Below the pieces are notes generated by a model. That model saw only the letters and a list, made by a program, of their open reading frames with translations, was not told the DNA's origin and made no database searches. The translations under genes and the position numbers were made by a program. Shown here piece after piece: positions 8,234 through 17,619 of a DNA stretch of 64,000 nucleotides. Origin of the DNA: Frateuria_A sp051900425 (GTDB taxonomy: Bacteria > Pseudomonadota > Gammaproteobacteria > Xanthomonadales > Rhodanobacteraceae); the NCBI RefSeq assembly GCF_051900425.1, contig NZ_JBHZGK010000004.1, positions 283,210-347,209 on the forward strand, given 5' to 3'. Within the stretch, counting starts at the first letter, position 1; every line of letters begins with the position of its first letter.

Positions 8234-9676
8234 ATGACGATCGCGCTGATGCTGTTCCGGCGCGACCTGCGCCTGGCGGACAACCCCGCACTGAGTTCGG
8301 CCTGCGCGTCGCATGCACGCGTGCTGCCGGTGTACATCCATGCGCCGGAAGAGGAAGGCGGGTACGCCCCTGGCGCCGCCAGCCGCTGGTGGCTGCACCA
8401 CTCGCTTGCCGCGCTCGGGCAGCGCCTGCGTGGGCGGGGTGCGGGCCTCCATCTGGCGCGCGGCCCTACGCTCGACACCCTGCGCGGGCTGATCTCCCGC
8501 ACCGGTGCCCAGGCGGTGTACTGGAACCGCCAGTACGAGCCTGCATCCATCGCACGCGATACGCACCTGAAGGCCGCGTTGCAGGCGCAGGGCGTGGCGG
8601 TGCACACGCACAACGCGGCGCTCTGGTCCGAGCCCTGGACCGTTGCCACGCGGCAGGGTGATCCCTATCGGGTATTCACTCCCTATTGGCGCACCCTGCG
8701 TCCTCAACTGACGGCGCAGGCGCCCTTGCCGGAACCGGCGTTCCACGATTGGGCGGCACAGGACGACACGCTGCCCCTGGCTGCGTTCGACCTGCTGCCG
8801 AACCAGCCCTGGGATGGTGGCCTGGCGGCCAGCTGGCGGCCAGGAGAGGCCGGTGCACACGAGCTATTGGACCTCTTTGCCGACGATGCGCTGGCCGACT
8901 ACGCGCGGCTGCGCGACCTGCCTGCCCGCCACGGCACGTCCCGGCTGTCGCCCCACCTGCATTTCGGCGAGATCTCGCCGCGACAGATCCACCACGAGCT
9001 GGAGCGCCGCAACGTCGATGCACGTCGGCGGGCCGACCTGGAACCCTATCTTCGCGAACTGGGCTGGCGCGAGTTCGCGCACCACCTGCTCTTCCATTTT
9101 CCGCACACGACCAACGAGAACTTCAACCCACGCTTCGACGATCGCCTGTGGGAGCCGCCGGACGAGCCCGCGCTGGAACGCTGGCGTCGCGGCCGCACCG
9201 GTATCCCGCTGGTGGACGCGGGCATGCGGGAGCTGTGGCACACCGGTTGGATGCACAACCGCGTACGCATGATCGTCGCCAGCCTGCTGACCAAGAACCT
9301 GCGCCAGCACTGGCGCCACGGCGCGAACTGGTTCTGGGACACGCTGGTGGACGCGGACCTGGCCAACAACACGATGGGCTGGCAATGGGTCGCCGGTTGC
9401 GGTGCGGACGCGGCGCCCTACTTTCGCGTGTTCAATCCGGTCACGCAGGCGCAGCGCTTCGACCCGGAGGGCGAGTACCTTGCGCGCTGGCTGCCGGAGC
9501 TGGCGGGGGCGCCGCCGGCACTGCGGCACGAGCCGTGGAAGGACCCGGCTTTGCTTCGCCGCAGCGGTTATCCCGCGCCCATGGTGGATCTGGGCCAGTC
9601 CCGCCAGCGCGCGCTGGACGCCTATCAGCGCGTGAAAGATGGATCGAGCGGTCCTATCCCAGCACGGACGGGTTGA
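8234..9676 (+). CDS. phrB: Deoxyribodipyrimidine photolyase (cryptochrome/photolyase family)
   Basis: A 480-residue protein starting at ATG 8234 with MTIALMLFRRDLRLADN, the classical photolyase N-terminus for the antenna-chromophore domain. The C-terminal FAD-binding domain shows SRLSPHLHFGEISPRQI, then TGWMHNRVRMIVASLLTKN, then DLANNTMGWQWVAGCGADAA, and RVFNP...F. These are the conserved FAD and DNA-lesion-binding segments of class I CPD photolyases. It repairs UV-induced pyrimidine dimers using blue light. It overlaps the convergent tspO gene by 23 bp. It lies near an RpoE-ChrR pair, and photolyase belongs to the RpoE regulon in Rhodobacter. Confidence 0.95.
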   Translation: MTIALMLFRRDLRLADNPALSSACASHARVLPVYIHAPEEEGGYAPGAASRWWLHHSLAALGQRLRGRGAGLHLARGPTLDTLRGLISRTGAQAVYWNRQYEPASIARDTHLKAALQAQGVAVHTHNAALWSEPWTVATRQGDPYRVFTPYWRTLRPQLTAQAPLPEPAFHDWAAQDDTLPLAAFDLLPNQPWDGGLAASWRPGEAGAHELLDLFADDALADYARLRDLPARHGTSRLSPHLHFGEISPRQIHHELERRNVDARRRADLEPYLRELGWREFAHHLLFHFPHTTNENFNPRFDDRLWEPPDEPALERWRRGRTGIPLVDAGMRELWHTGWMHNRVRMIVASLLTKNLRQHWRHGANWFWDTLVDADLANNTMGWQWVAGCGADAAPYFRVFNPVTQAQRFDPEGEYLARWLPELAGAPPALRHEPWKDPALLRRSGYPAPMVDLGQSRQRALDAYQRVKDGSSGPIPARTG

Positions 9677-10151
9677 GCCGCCACACGGCCCAGTTCAGCG
9701 CGGTGGCGAAGCTGACCCACGCCAGATAGGGCAGCAGCAACGCGCCGGCGATCGCCCGCACCCGCCAGAACGCGACCACCGTGGCAACCAGCAGCAGCCA
9801 CAGCACGACGATGTCGGCGAACGCCCATCCGCCCAGGTGCCAGGCGAAGAACAGCCAGCTCCACAACGCGTTGAAAGCCAGCTGCACCACGAACAACACC
9901 AGCGCCACGCGCCGCCCGGGCTGTCCGGCCTCGCGCCAGACCAGCCAGGCGGCAACACCCATCAGCGCGTACAGCACGGTCCACACCGGACCGAACACCG
10001 ACGCCGGCGGAGCCCACGACGGTTGCGCCAATTGCCCGTAGAACGCCGCGGCCTGAATCGAGGCCAGCGCGCCGATGGCGGCCGCCGCAAAGCTCAGCAG
10101 CCACCATCCGGCCAGGCCGAGCCAGGGGCGGGACGGTGTCTTCGGTGCCAT
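9654..10151 (-). CDS. tspO: TspO/MBR family tetrapyrrole-binding membrane protein
   Basis: A 165-residue, five-helix membrane protein with the family signatures PSWAPPASVFGPVWTVLYALMG, then FNALWSWLFF, and ALNWAVWRLN at the C-terminus. TspO binds porphyrins and haem-like tetrapyrroles. In bacteria it is tied to oxygen, light or stress control of pigment and porphyrin metabolism. It is convergent with phr (23-bp overlap) and divergent from the lipocalin gene. Confidence 0.93.
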   Translation of the reverse strand: MAPKTPSRPWLGLAGWWLLSFAAAAIGALASIQAAAFYGQLAQPSWAPPASVFGPVWTVLYALMGVAAWLVWREAGQPGRRVALVLFVVQLAFNALWSWLFFAWHLGGWAFADIVVLWLLLVATVVAFWRVRAIAGALLLPYLAWVSFATALNWAVWRLNPSVLG

Positions 10152-10353
10152 GGAGAAACTCCTGCCGTTGGTTGAAAGGACGTCGCCGTCGCGTGCCCGG
10201 CCTTGCCTTTACGGCAGGCATCGCCGAACGGATGACCGCCGCGGCGTGCATACGACACCCGGCCTGCATCCGATGGAAGCAGCGTGCCCGTATAACGGCC
10301 GTCCATCCGGCCGAACGGCCACCCCTGCCCGCTTCCAGCAAGGGATCATCCCG

Positions 10354-10932
10354 ATGAAATCACCCATGCTGTACTGCCTGCTCGCGGCCATCGGCCTGCC
10401 CGGATGCACCCGGGCAAACCCGCCCCCGATCGTGCCGGTCGCCCATGTCGACGTACCGCGCTACATGGGCCGGTGGTACGTGATCGCCGCGATTCCCACC
10501 CGCCCCGAGCGGAACAGCTACAACGCCGTGGAGCTCTACCGGCTCACCCCCGACGGGGAGATCTGCACCCGTTACGTGCACCGCAAGGGCGGGTTCAAGT
10601 CGCCGATCGACACCATCGGCTCGTATGCGACGGTGGACGCCGATGCCAGCCAGGCCCGCTGGCACGTCCACTTCGCCTGGTTCTTCAAGACCCAGTACCT
10701 GGTTGCCTGGCTCGCGCCGGACTACAGCCAGGTCATCGTCGCCCGCGACAAGCGCGATTACCTCTGGTACATGGCGCGCACGCCGCAGGTGCCGGCGAGC
10801 GACTACCAGGCGATGCTGGCTCGGGTGGCCACGATGGGCTACGACCCCAAACGGGTCGTCAAGGTGCCGCAGCAGTGGCCCGATCGTGGCATGGAGCAGG
10901 CGGTCGACGGTGCCATCGCCGACTGCCAATAG
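10354..10932 (+). CDS. blc: Outer-membrane lipocalin lipoprotein (Blc family)
   Basis: The ATG at 10354 has AAGGGAT about 10 bp upstream. The 192-residue product has a lipoprotein signal ending in LPGC (Cys18). The lipocalin fold follows, beginning with the G.W motif YMGRWYVIAAIP, then ELYRLTPDGEICTRY, ATVDADASQARWHVHF, YLVAWLAPDYSQVIVARDKRDYLW and RTPQVPASDY. The protein should be anchored in the outer membrane and bind lipophilic molecules; the E. coli homologue binds lysophospholipids and responds to envelope stress. It is divergent from tspO, with a 202-bp intergenic region. Confidence 0.93.
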   Translation: MKSPMLYCLLAAIGLPGCTRANPPPIVPVAHVDVPRYMGRWYVIAAIPTRPERNSYNAVELYRLTPDGEICTRYVHRKGGFKSPIDTIGSYATVDADASQARWHVHFAWFFKTQYLVAWLAPDYSQVIVARDKRDYLWYMARTPQVPASDYQAMLARVATMGYDPKRVVKVPQQWPDRGMEQAVDGAIADCQ

Positions 10933-11134
10933 CGCAGCAGGCGACTGACGGCCTGCGCGTTCGTGCGTGCCGAAATGCCCTTCGCCGCAAGCCATTTGCG
11001 GCGCGCACGTGCATCGTCAATGGACGGCGGCGCCAATCCGTCCGAAGGCCCGCGCAAGCGTGGCCATCCGCTGAAGCCGCTGGAGCGCAGCGCCTGAACG
11101 TGCTGTTCGACAAGGCCGCGCCAGGTGCGCTTGA

Positions 11135-11154
11135 GACACGCCCGCAGGCGTGTC
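11135..11154 (-). terminator. Stem-loop after chrR
   Basis: GACACGCC (11135-11142) and GGCGTGTC (11147-11154) form a perfect 8-bp stem with a CGCA loop, starting 4 bp past the stop codon of the anti-sigma gene on the minus strand. There is no clear T tract, so termination strength is uncertain. Confidence 0.4.
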
Positions 11155-11158
11155 CGGC

Positions 11159-11827
11159 TTACAGTCCGAACAGCGGTTGCAGGGTCCGCGCGAACCAGCC
11201 CTCAAAGCGCAACGTGCCGTCCAGGGCGGCCACGCAGATGCATGCCCCGCCCTCGGCGGTGACCGGCTGGTGTTCGATCTCGTCGTCCAGGTCCGCCATG
11301 TCGCCGGGTGCGAAATGGCCCAACTCGTCGTTGTAGGCGCCGCGCAGGATCTGGGTCAGCTCGCTGCCGTTGTGGCCATGCACCGGCATGCTCCGGCCCG
11401 GGCCGATGCGCAGCATGAACAGGTTCCCCTCGTCGACCCGGGCGCGGATCAGATGGACGCCCGGCGCCAGCCAGCGCCAGCGCAGCCCGCTCAGCGACGG
11501 CCCGAAGTACGGATGGAGCGGCGCCGGCAGGGCGTCGGGGTCGTCCGCCAGGGTAGCCGGCGGCAGCAGCGAGGCCCCCGCGGGCGCGGGCTTGTCGTCG
11601 AGCCGGGCGAGCATGGCCTGACGGGCCTGCTCCGGCGAAGGCCGGTCCTGCTGCATCTCGATCAACCCGCCGCCGATGCGTTCGGCCAGGCGCAACCGCT
11701 GCCGGCAGTCGGCGCATACGCTCAGGTGCGCCGCGGCGACTACCCCGAGCGCGGTAGGCAATGCGCCGGCGGCGTAGCTGAGCAGCGTTGCTTCGCCCAG
11801 ATGGTGGCGTGGGTTCATCGGTCTCAT
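11159..11827 (-). CDS. chrR: ChrR family anti-sigma factor with cupin domain
   Basis: A 222-residue protein. The N-terminus is an anti-sigma domain with the zinc motif H-x3-C-x2-C (HLSVCADC, residues 34-41). The C-terminal half is a cupin domain (FMLRIGPGRSMPVHGHNGSELTQIL, then HFAPGDMADLDDEIEHQP). This is the ChrR arrangement: the N-terminal zinc domain holds an ECF sigma factor and the cupin domain is needed for release on singlet oxygen or organic peroxide stress. Its start overlaps the stop of the upstream sigma gene by 4 bp (ATGA), so the pair is translationally coupled. Confidence 0.93.
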   Translation of the reverse strand: MRPMNPRHHLGEATLLSYAAGALPTALGVVAAAHLSVCADCRQRLRLAERIGGGLIEMQQDRPSPEQARQAMLARLDDKPAPAGASLLPPATLADDPDALPAPLHPYFGPSLSGLRWRWLAPGVHLIRARVDEGNLFMLRIGPGRSMPVHGHNGSELTQILRGAYNDELGHFAPGDMADLDDEIEHQPVTAEGGACICVAALDGTLRFEGWFARTLQPLFGL

Positions 11828-12456
11828 CGGAGTTCGTTCTGCAGCTTGAGGAAGGCCCGGCGCAAATGGGACTTGACGGTCCCCAGCGGCATCCCGAGTT
11901 CGTCGGCGATGGCCTGGTGGCTCTTGGCCTCGAAATAGGACATGCGGATCAGTCGCGCCTGCACCGCGGGCAGTTGCTCGATCGCGCGGCGGATGTTGGC
12001 TTCCTCGGTGAGCGCCTCGGTACCGGGCGGTTCGCTTTCGCCGCCGGTGCCGTCAAGCACGCCCATCTCTTCGAGGTACTCCTGCGTCTGGCTCCAGACC
12101 GGTTCCTTGCGGGCCCGGTCGATGAACAGGTTGCGGGCGATGCGGAACAGCCAGGTACTCAGGCTGCTGCGCGCCGCGTCGTATTGCGCGGCGCGCTGCC
12201 ACAGGCGCAGCAGGGCTTCCTGGGCCAGTTCCTCGGCCAACCCCTCGTCGCCGCCCAGGCCCACCAGATAGCGGCGCAGCCGGGGCGCGAAATAGTCGTA
12301 GATGCGCAGGAAGCTGTCGCGGTCGCGCCGGCGCGCCACCGCCTCCACCAGCACGGCCCAGTCGTGTCGTGCGGCGGTGGGGGGTCTTTGCACGAGTTTC
12401 GCAGCCTCGAAACGCGCCACCGTCGTGGTGGGGTGATCCAGGTCCATCATAGCCAT
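11824..12456 (-). CDS. rpoE: ECF RNA polymerase sigma factor, RpoE type, partner of ChrR
   Basis: The start is taken as the ATG at 12454-12456 (210 aa); ATGs at 12450 and 12447 are equally possible, and none has a good ribosome site. The longer open frame back to 12660 is rejected as Arg-rich noise. Region 2 is seen in DSFLRIYDYFAPRLRRYLVGLG and SLSTWLFRIARNLFIDRAR. Region 4 is seen in LPAVQARLIRMSYFEAKSHQ and LGMPLGTVKSHLRRAFLKL. The gene is followed by chrR with a 4-bp overlap. The expected role is control of a singlet-oxygen/photo-oxidative regulon; the neighbouring photolyase and tspO fit that. Confidence 0.93.
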   Translation of the reverse strand: MAMMDLDHPTTTVARFEAAKLVQRPPTAARHDWAVLVEAVARRRDRDSFLRIYDYFAPRLRRYLVGLGGDEGLAEELAQEALLRLWQRAAQYDAARSSLSTWLFRIARNLFIDRARKEPVWSQTQEYLEEMGVLDGTGGESEPPGTEALTEEANIRRAIEQLPAVQARLIRMSYFEAKSHQAIADELGMPLGTVKSHLRRAFLKLQNELR

Positions 12457-12535
12457 GTGTCGCCGTGGTGGTCGGCAACCTGTACGCAGGCCGTGGCCGA
12501 ATGGATGCAGCCCTGGCGCGGACGCCGGGCGCGGG

Positions 12536-15217
12536 TCAGGGGCCCAGCGGCTCCAGCACGGCCACCGGCAGCGGCGACAGCCAGTCCGCGGGCTGCAGTG
12601 CATCCGCGACGCTCCCCTCGCCCTCGCCGAGGAGATTGCGGTACCGCCCCGGAGCGACACCGCGCACGCGCACGTCCGGCGCGAGCAGTGCGGTCGTTGC
12701 GGCGCAGTCCCAGCGTGGCTCGCGCGCGTCCAGCAGCACGCCGGCCGTGTGGCGCAACGCCAGCACGATGACCGCCTGGCCGTCGAGCTTGCGCTGGAAC
12801 GCCAGCAACCGGCCCGCGGCTATCCCTTCCGGCTCATCCACCGGCAACTGGCGGTAACCGCCTTGCGCGAACACGGCCGGGTGGCGCGACCGCGACTGCA
12901 GCAACGCCTGGAGCACGCGCTGCTTGATCGCGCCATCGCGCCACCGGCCGAGCAGCGCGTCCCACGGCGCCCCGGTCGCCAGTGCCGCGCGCCGCGCGTC
13001 GAAATCGACCGGACTGCGATTGTCCGGGTCGACCAGGCTGAAGTCCCAGAACCCGGTGCCCTGATAGGTGTCGGGCACGCCGGGCGTGGTCAGTCGCAAC
13101 GCAGTCTGCACCAGGCTATTGGCGGCGCCTGCGGCTGCGATGCGCTGCACGAAGGCGTGCAGTTCGCCTGCGAAGCCGTGGGCCGGCGCCAGCATTGCGG
13201 TCAGGAACGCGTCGCAGGCGTCCTCGTACGGCTCGTTGGGACGGCTCCAGCGCGAACGGCGCTTGGCCTCGCGCAGTGCCTTGCGCTGCCACTGGGCCAC
13301 GCGTGCGCGGAAGGCCTCGAGGCCCTCGCGATCGTCCGGCGCGAGCGTCAGCGGCCAGGCGCCGAGCAGGGTCTGGTAGAGCATGTACTCGTCGGCGGGG
13401 GACGGCGCCGGTGCGCCGTCGATCGCGGCGCGCAGGTGGCCGTTGCGCTCGCGCCAGCGCTCGACCGTGCTGGCCCAGTGCGGCACCACGGCCGCCTGCG
13501 AGAGCACCGCCAGGCGGGCACGGGCGTCCTCGCCCCGCTTGTGGTCGTGGGTCGCGGTGGCCAGCAGGTTGTGTGGGTAGTCGCGTGCGCGCTCGGCGCA
13601 CAACGCGTGGAAGGTGGGGATGTCCAGCGCCAGGTGGCCGGGGTCGGCGCCCACCTCGTTGCGCGAGAGCAGCCGCCCGTAGCGATAGCAGGCGGTGTCC
13701 TCCACCGCCTTGGCGGCCATCGGCGAGGTGGCCTGCTGGAAGATCCGCATTGCCCGCTCGCGGGCCTGCCGTACGCGCCCCGGCGGCAAGCCGCGCGGCG
13801 CCTGGCCGCCGAGCCAGGCGGCCACTTCGGCCAGCAGTTCGCGATCCTCGATGCGCACGTGGTGGCGGGCGCGTGCATAGGCCTGCTGGAACACCGCCTC
13901 GTCGACCGCATCGCGGCCCAGGCCGCCGGCGTAGGTGCGGTACACCGGGAAGTGCACCAGCAGCTCGACCAGCACGCGGCGGATCGCCGGCAGGCTGACG
14001 TCGCGGGTGGAGACGTCGGCGCGCGCGGCGTCGAACAGGGCACGCGCGGTGCGGTCCAGTTCGGCCTCGAAGCTGTCGACCAGGATCTGCCGCCGCGCCG
14101 CGCGCGCCACCGTCGCGAAGTCGGCGCGCTCGCCGCTGATCGCCTGCCACAGTTCGGTCAGCATGGCCTCGCCGGCGCCGTCGTGCATCAGTGCGCCGAC
14201 CTGGTCCATGAATTCGTAGCCCGTGGTGCCGTCCATGCGCCAGTCCGGGCGCAGGCGCTCGCCTTCGGCCAGGATTTTTTCCACCACCAGGTACGCCGGC
14301 CCACGCGGCGCGCCGGCCGGACGCTGCCGCTGCAGGCGTCGCAGTCGATGGCGCAACTGGCGGCAATAGCGGTGCGGATCGGCCAGGCCGTCGACGTGGT
14401 CCACGCGCAGGCCGTCGATCAGGCCTTCGGCGTAGAGGCGGAACACCAGCGCATGGCTGTCCTCGAACACGCGCGTGCGATCCATGCGCATGCCGACCAG
14501 TTCGTTGATGTCGAAGAAGCGCCGGTAATCGATCGTGTCGTTGGCGAGCTTCCACAGCGCCAGGCGGTAGTGCTGCTGTTCCAGCAGGGCGTGCAGTTGG
14601 CCGAAGCCCGCCTCGCGCGTGGCATCGTGCGCCGACAGCACCCGCGAGGGCTCCCCTGCGCGGCGCAACGCCTCGATCGACGGCGGGGCGAGCGGCAACG
14701 GGTTGTCGTGCACGCGCAACACGTAGTTCCCGCCCTCATGACCGAGCCGGACGTCGCCGTCGCGCAGCGCCTGTGCGTAAGGCTTGCCCAGGATGGGCAG
14801 CAGCACGTGTCCGCGCACCAGCGGATCGGGGCTGCGCCAGTCGATGTCGAAGTAGCCGGCGTAGGCGCTGGCGCGGCCATGGCACAGGACATCCATCCAC
14901 CAGGCGTTGCCGGGACCGGCGAACATGTGGTTTGGGACGATGTCCAGCACCAGGCCCATGCCGCGCGCGCGCAGCGCCTGCACCAGCCGTTGCAGCGCCG
15001 GTTCGCCGCCGAGTTCGGGATTGACCCGGTGGTAGTCGATGACGTCGTAGCCGTGGTTCGAACCGGGGCGCGCCGTGAACAGCGGCGAGGCGTAGAGATG
15101 GCTCACACCCAGGTCGGCGTAGTAGTCGACCTGCGCGGCGGCATCGTCGAGGGTGAAGCCGGCATGCAGTTGCAGGCGCGCGAGCGCACGCGGCGGGATG
15201 GGCACGGGGTCGTTCAC
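12536..15217 (-). CDS. treY: Malto-oligosyltrehalose synthase (GH13)
   Basis: The GTG at 15215-15217 is chosen (893 aa) because it follows AAGGGC and begins the typical VNDPVPIPPRALARLQLH leader; the frame upstream crosses a palindromic repeat and is not protein-like. TreY hallmarks are LYASPLFTARPGSNHGYDV (about 41-59), LDIVPNHM (91-98), GLRVDHVDGL (about 268-277, nucleophile Asp) and a C-terminal TPGVPDTYQGTGFWDFSLVDPDNR. It isomerises the reducing-end alpha-1,4 bond of maltodextrin to alpha-1,1, giving maltooligosyltrehalose for TreZ. It is the last gene of the seven-gene minus-strand cluster, 198 bp downstream of malQ. Confidence 0.95.
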   Translation of the reverse strand: MNDPVPIPPRALARLQLHAGFTLDDAAAQVDYYADLGVSHLYASPLFTARPGSNHGYDVIDYHRVNPELGGEPALQRLVQALRARGMGLVLDIVPNHMFAGPGNAWWMDVLCHGRASAYAGYFDIDWRSPDPLVRGHVLLPILGKPYAQALRDGDVRLGHEGGNYVLRVHDNPLPLAPPSIEALRRAGEPSRVLSAHDATREAGFGQLHALLEQQHYRLALWKLANDTIDYRRFFDINELVGMRMDRTRVFEDSHALVFRLYAEGLIDGLRVDHVDGLADPHRYCRQLRHRLRRLQRQRPAGAPRGPAYLVVEKILAEGERLRPDWRMDGTTGYEFMDQVGALMHDGAGEAMLTELWQAISGERADFATVARAARRQILVDSFEAELDRTARALFDAARADVSTRDVSLPAIRRVLVELLVHFPVYRTYAGGLGRDAVDEAVFQQAYARARHHVRIEDRELLAEVAAWLGGQAPRGLPPGRVRQARERAMRIFQQATSPMAAKAVEDTACYRYGRLLSRNEVGADPGHLALDIPTFHALCAERARDYPHNLLATATHDHKRGEDARARLAVLSQAAVVPHWASTVERWRERNGHLRAAIDGAPAPSPADEYMLYQTLLGAWPLTLAPDDREGLEAFRARVAQWQRKALREAKRRSRWSRPNEPYEDACDAFLTAMLAPAHGFAGELHAFVQRIAAAGAANSLVQTALRLTTPGVPDTYQGTGFWDFSLVDPDNRSPVDFDARRAALATGAPWDALLGRWRDGAIKQRVLQALLQSRSRHPAVFAQGGYRQLPVDEPEGIAAGRLLAFQRKLDGQAVIVLALRHTAGVLLDAREPRWDCAATTALLAPDVRVRGVAPGRYRNLLGEGEGSVADALQPADWLSPLPVAVLEPLGP

Positions 15218-15298
15218 GGCGAGGCCCTTCGACTTCGCTTGGGCACGCCCGGTGCGTCGGGTGCTGCGGGAAATGGGGTGCCTGCCGGATTTGAAGCC

Positions 15299-15317
15299 CT
15301 CTCCCCTCCGGGGAGAG
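15299..15317. repeat. Extragenic palindrome between malQ and treY
   Basis: CTCTCCCC-TCC-GGGGAGAG, followed by GGGTGAGGGG, is the same element as the three copies near 3027-3307. It is the only recognisable content of the malQ-treY spacer and could form a hairpin in the transcript between the two genes. Confidence 0.7.
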
Positions 15318-15416
15318 GGCTTGGGTGAGGGGCCACGCTTGCGGGGAGCCGTTCGGGAAAGACCTCTCCTACGGCAAGGGCCGGGCGAGAGGGAGCGACG
15401 GCGTGCGGTCGCGCGC

Positions 15417-17516
15417 TCACGACGCGTTGTTTCGCGCCGCGGCCACGGCGGCACAGCATGCCTGCGCCACCGGACCATCGAACAGCAGCGCGGCTGACTC
15501 GGGCAATCGGCGGCGCCAGTTGGGATGCAGCGCGTCGGTCGGGCCCGGCAAGTTCGGCTGTTCCGGCAATGCCAGCAGGTCTTCGGCTGGAACGATGACC
15601 AGCGGCGCCGGCGCGCGCGCCACGTGGCCCGCGGCCGCGATGGCCACCGGCGTCACGTCCTCCGGCGAGGGTGGCCGGTTCTCGTCCGGCGAGCCGCCGG
15701 CATCCTGCGCCGCACCGGACGCGCACAGCGCGCGCCACAACCGGTCGCGATCGAGCGCGCGCGCGGCGATTTCGTCCACACCCGGCTCGGCCAGGCCCGC
15801 ACGGGCGCGCCATGCGATGTCGCGCCCGCTCCACCAGCCGGCCACGGTCGCCACGTCATGCGTCGAGGTGGTCGCCATCGCCTCCGGCGACCAGTGCTTC
15901 GGCGCGATGAAACCGCGGTCGGCCGCGCGCTCGAACCACAGCACGCGGATGCCCAGCACACCCGCCTCGCCAAGGCGCTGGCGGAAGTCGGCGGGCACCG
16001 TGCCCAGGTCTTCGCCGATGACGATCGCCCGGTTGCGATGCGATTCGATCGCGAGCAGCCGCAGCATGTCCTCGAACGGATAGCGCACGTAGGCGCCCCC
16101 GGTCGCGCCGTGGCCATGCGGGACCAGCCACAGGCGCTTGAGGCCCAGCACGTGGTCGATGCGCACGCCGCCGGCATGCGCGAGCGCAGTGCGCAGCATC
16201 GCGAGATAGCCGGCATAGCCACTGCGCTTGAGGCCCGCCGGAGAGAAGGTGGTCAGGCCCCAGTCCTGCCCGTTGCGGTTGAGCAGATCCGGCGGCGCAC
16301 CCACCGACAGGCCGTGCAGCAGTTCGCCCTGGTGGCTCCAGGCCTGGCTGCCGCCGGGATCGGTGCCGACCGCCAGGTCCGCGATCAACCCGATCGCCAT
16401 GCCCGAGGCGCGCGCGGTGTGCTGCGCATCTTCCAGCCCGCGCCTGGCCTGCCATTGCAGGAACGCGTGGAAGGCCACCTCGCGGCTGTGCTCGCGTGCG
16501 AAGGTCGCCACCGCCGGGCTCGCCGGGTCGTGGTATTCGGACGGCCAGGCCTGCCAGCCGCCGGGCATGTCGTGCGCGCGGAAGTGCACCTGCAACGCCT
16601 CGAAACGCGCGTGGCGCTCGAGCGCCTCGCCCTGCGCCTTGCGGAAGGCGCACAGCGCCTGGGTCAGCTTGGAGTCGGCGGTGGACCATTCGAACAGCGT
16701 GCGCAGCAGCGTCATGCGCGCGCGCGCCGCCCGTGGCCAGTCGATCAGTTCGAGCCATTCGAGCTCGGCCAGCTCCTGGCGCAGGTTGTGTGCGTCGATG
16801 ACCGTGCGCAGCGCCGAGGCGCCGCCCACGCGCCCCGGGTCGACGTACAGCGGGTTGAGGAACAGCCGGCTGGAGGGCGCATATGGGCTGTAGCGCTCGG
16901 GCGCGGCGGCGAACAGAGCATGCACCGGGCTGATCGCCAGCGCGTCGGCGCCGCGTGTGGCGGCTGCGCGGGCGCACTGCTCCAGCGCGGTGAAGTCGCC
17001 GAGGCCGCCATCGCCCGGGCGGCGCAGGCTCGACAGCTGCACGGCCACGCCCCAGGGGCGGCCGTGCGCGCCGGCGATGTCGCCCACGCCGAACGCGCGC
17101 GCCGGGGCGACGGCAAGCGTGCATTCGTCCTCACCCAGCAGCAGGCGGTAGTAACCGGCTATCGCCGGCGCGCGCAGCGTGCGCTCGTCCGCCGCCAGTG
17201 TGCCCTGGTCGACCGGACTGCCCTGCTCGTCTTCCATGCGGTAATGGCGCAGCGCATGGGCAGGCGGCAATGCAATGGAGCCACCGGCGTCAGTCACCAG
17301 CAGGCGCGGCAGCCGGGTTCCTTCGCGCTCGCGGCGCAACCGGTCGAGGCTGTCGTCGATGTCGCCCTCGTTCGCGCACGGCAGGCCCAGCGCATCAAGC
17401 ACGGCGCGCAGCGTGGGCGGCGCCACCTCCTGCGGTCGATCGTTGGCGTCGCGCCAGTGCACGTCGACGCCGGCCTGCCCGGCAAGCTCGGCGAGGCGGG
17501 CGTCGAGGTCGCTCAC
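15417..17516 (-). CDS. malQ: 4-alpha-glucanotransferase (amylomaltase, GH77)
   Basis: A 699-residue cytosolic enzyme. GH77 signatures are ISPVHALFAAAPERYSPYAP, SRLFLNPLYVDPG, GLIADLAVGTDPGGSQAW, GGVRIDHVLGLKRLWL (nucleophile Asp, about residue 453), ALIESHRNR-like AIESHRNRAIVIGEDLGTVP (acid Glu, about 497) and a late STHDVATVAGWW. It transfers alpha-1,4-glucan segments between chains, recycling short maltodextrins so that TreY, GlgE or GlgB can use them. The N-terminal 130 or so residues form the extra beta domain of the longer bacterial MalQ type. It lies 103 bp downstream of treZ. Confidence 0.95.
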   Translation of the reverse strand: MSDLDARLAELAGQAGVDVHWRDANDRPQEVAPPTLRAVLDALGLPCANEGDIDDSLDRLRREREGTRLPRLLVTDAGGSIALPPAHALRHYRMEDEQGSPVDQGTLAADERTLRAPAIAGYYRLLLGEDECTLAVAPARAFGVGDIAGAHGRPWGVAVQLSSLRRPGDGGLGDFTALEQCARAAATRGADALAISPVHALFAAAPERYSPYAPSSRLFLNPLYVDPGRVGGASALRTVIDAHNLRQELAELEWLELIDWPRAARARMTLLRTLFEWSTADSKLTQALCAFRKAQGEALERHARFEALQVHFRAHDMPGGWQAWPSEYHDPASPAVATFAREHSREVAFHAFLQWQARRGLEDAQHTARASGMAIGLIADLAVGTDPGGSQAWSHQGELLHGLSVGAPPDLLNRNGQDWGLTTFSPAGLKRSGYAGYLAMLRTALAHAGGVRIDHVLGLKRLWLVPHGHGATGGAYVRYPFEDMLRLLAIESHRNRAIVIGEDLGTVPADFRQRLGEAGVLGIRVLWFERAADRGFIAPKHWSPEAMATTSTHDVATVAGWWSGRDIAWRARAGLAEPGVDEIAARALDRDRLWRALCASGAAQDAGGSPDENRPPSPEDVTPVAIAAAGHVARAPAPLVIVPAEDLLALPEQPNLPGPTDALHPNWRRRLPESAALLFDGPVAQACCAAVAAARNNAS

Positions 17517-17619
17517 AGTCTACCCCGCTCCGTGCGGCGACCCTTGCTGGCCACCTTGCTGGCCACGCGGTCGCGCACGGGGTGCGCTCCTGCAGGGGCG
17601 TGGGGGATGAGGGTGAAAC

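Noticed and set aside
12455..15328. A 957-codon plus-strand frame opposite treY
   Set aside because: It is antisense to a complete GH13 enzyme with all motifs; the composition (His/Gln/Arg/Ala) is typical of GC-driven shadows.
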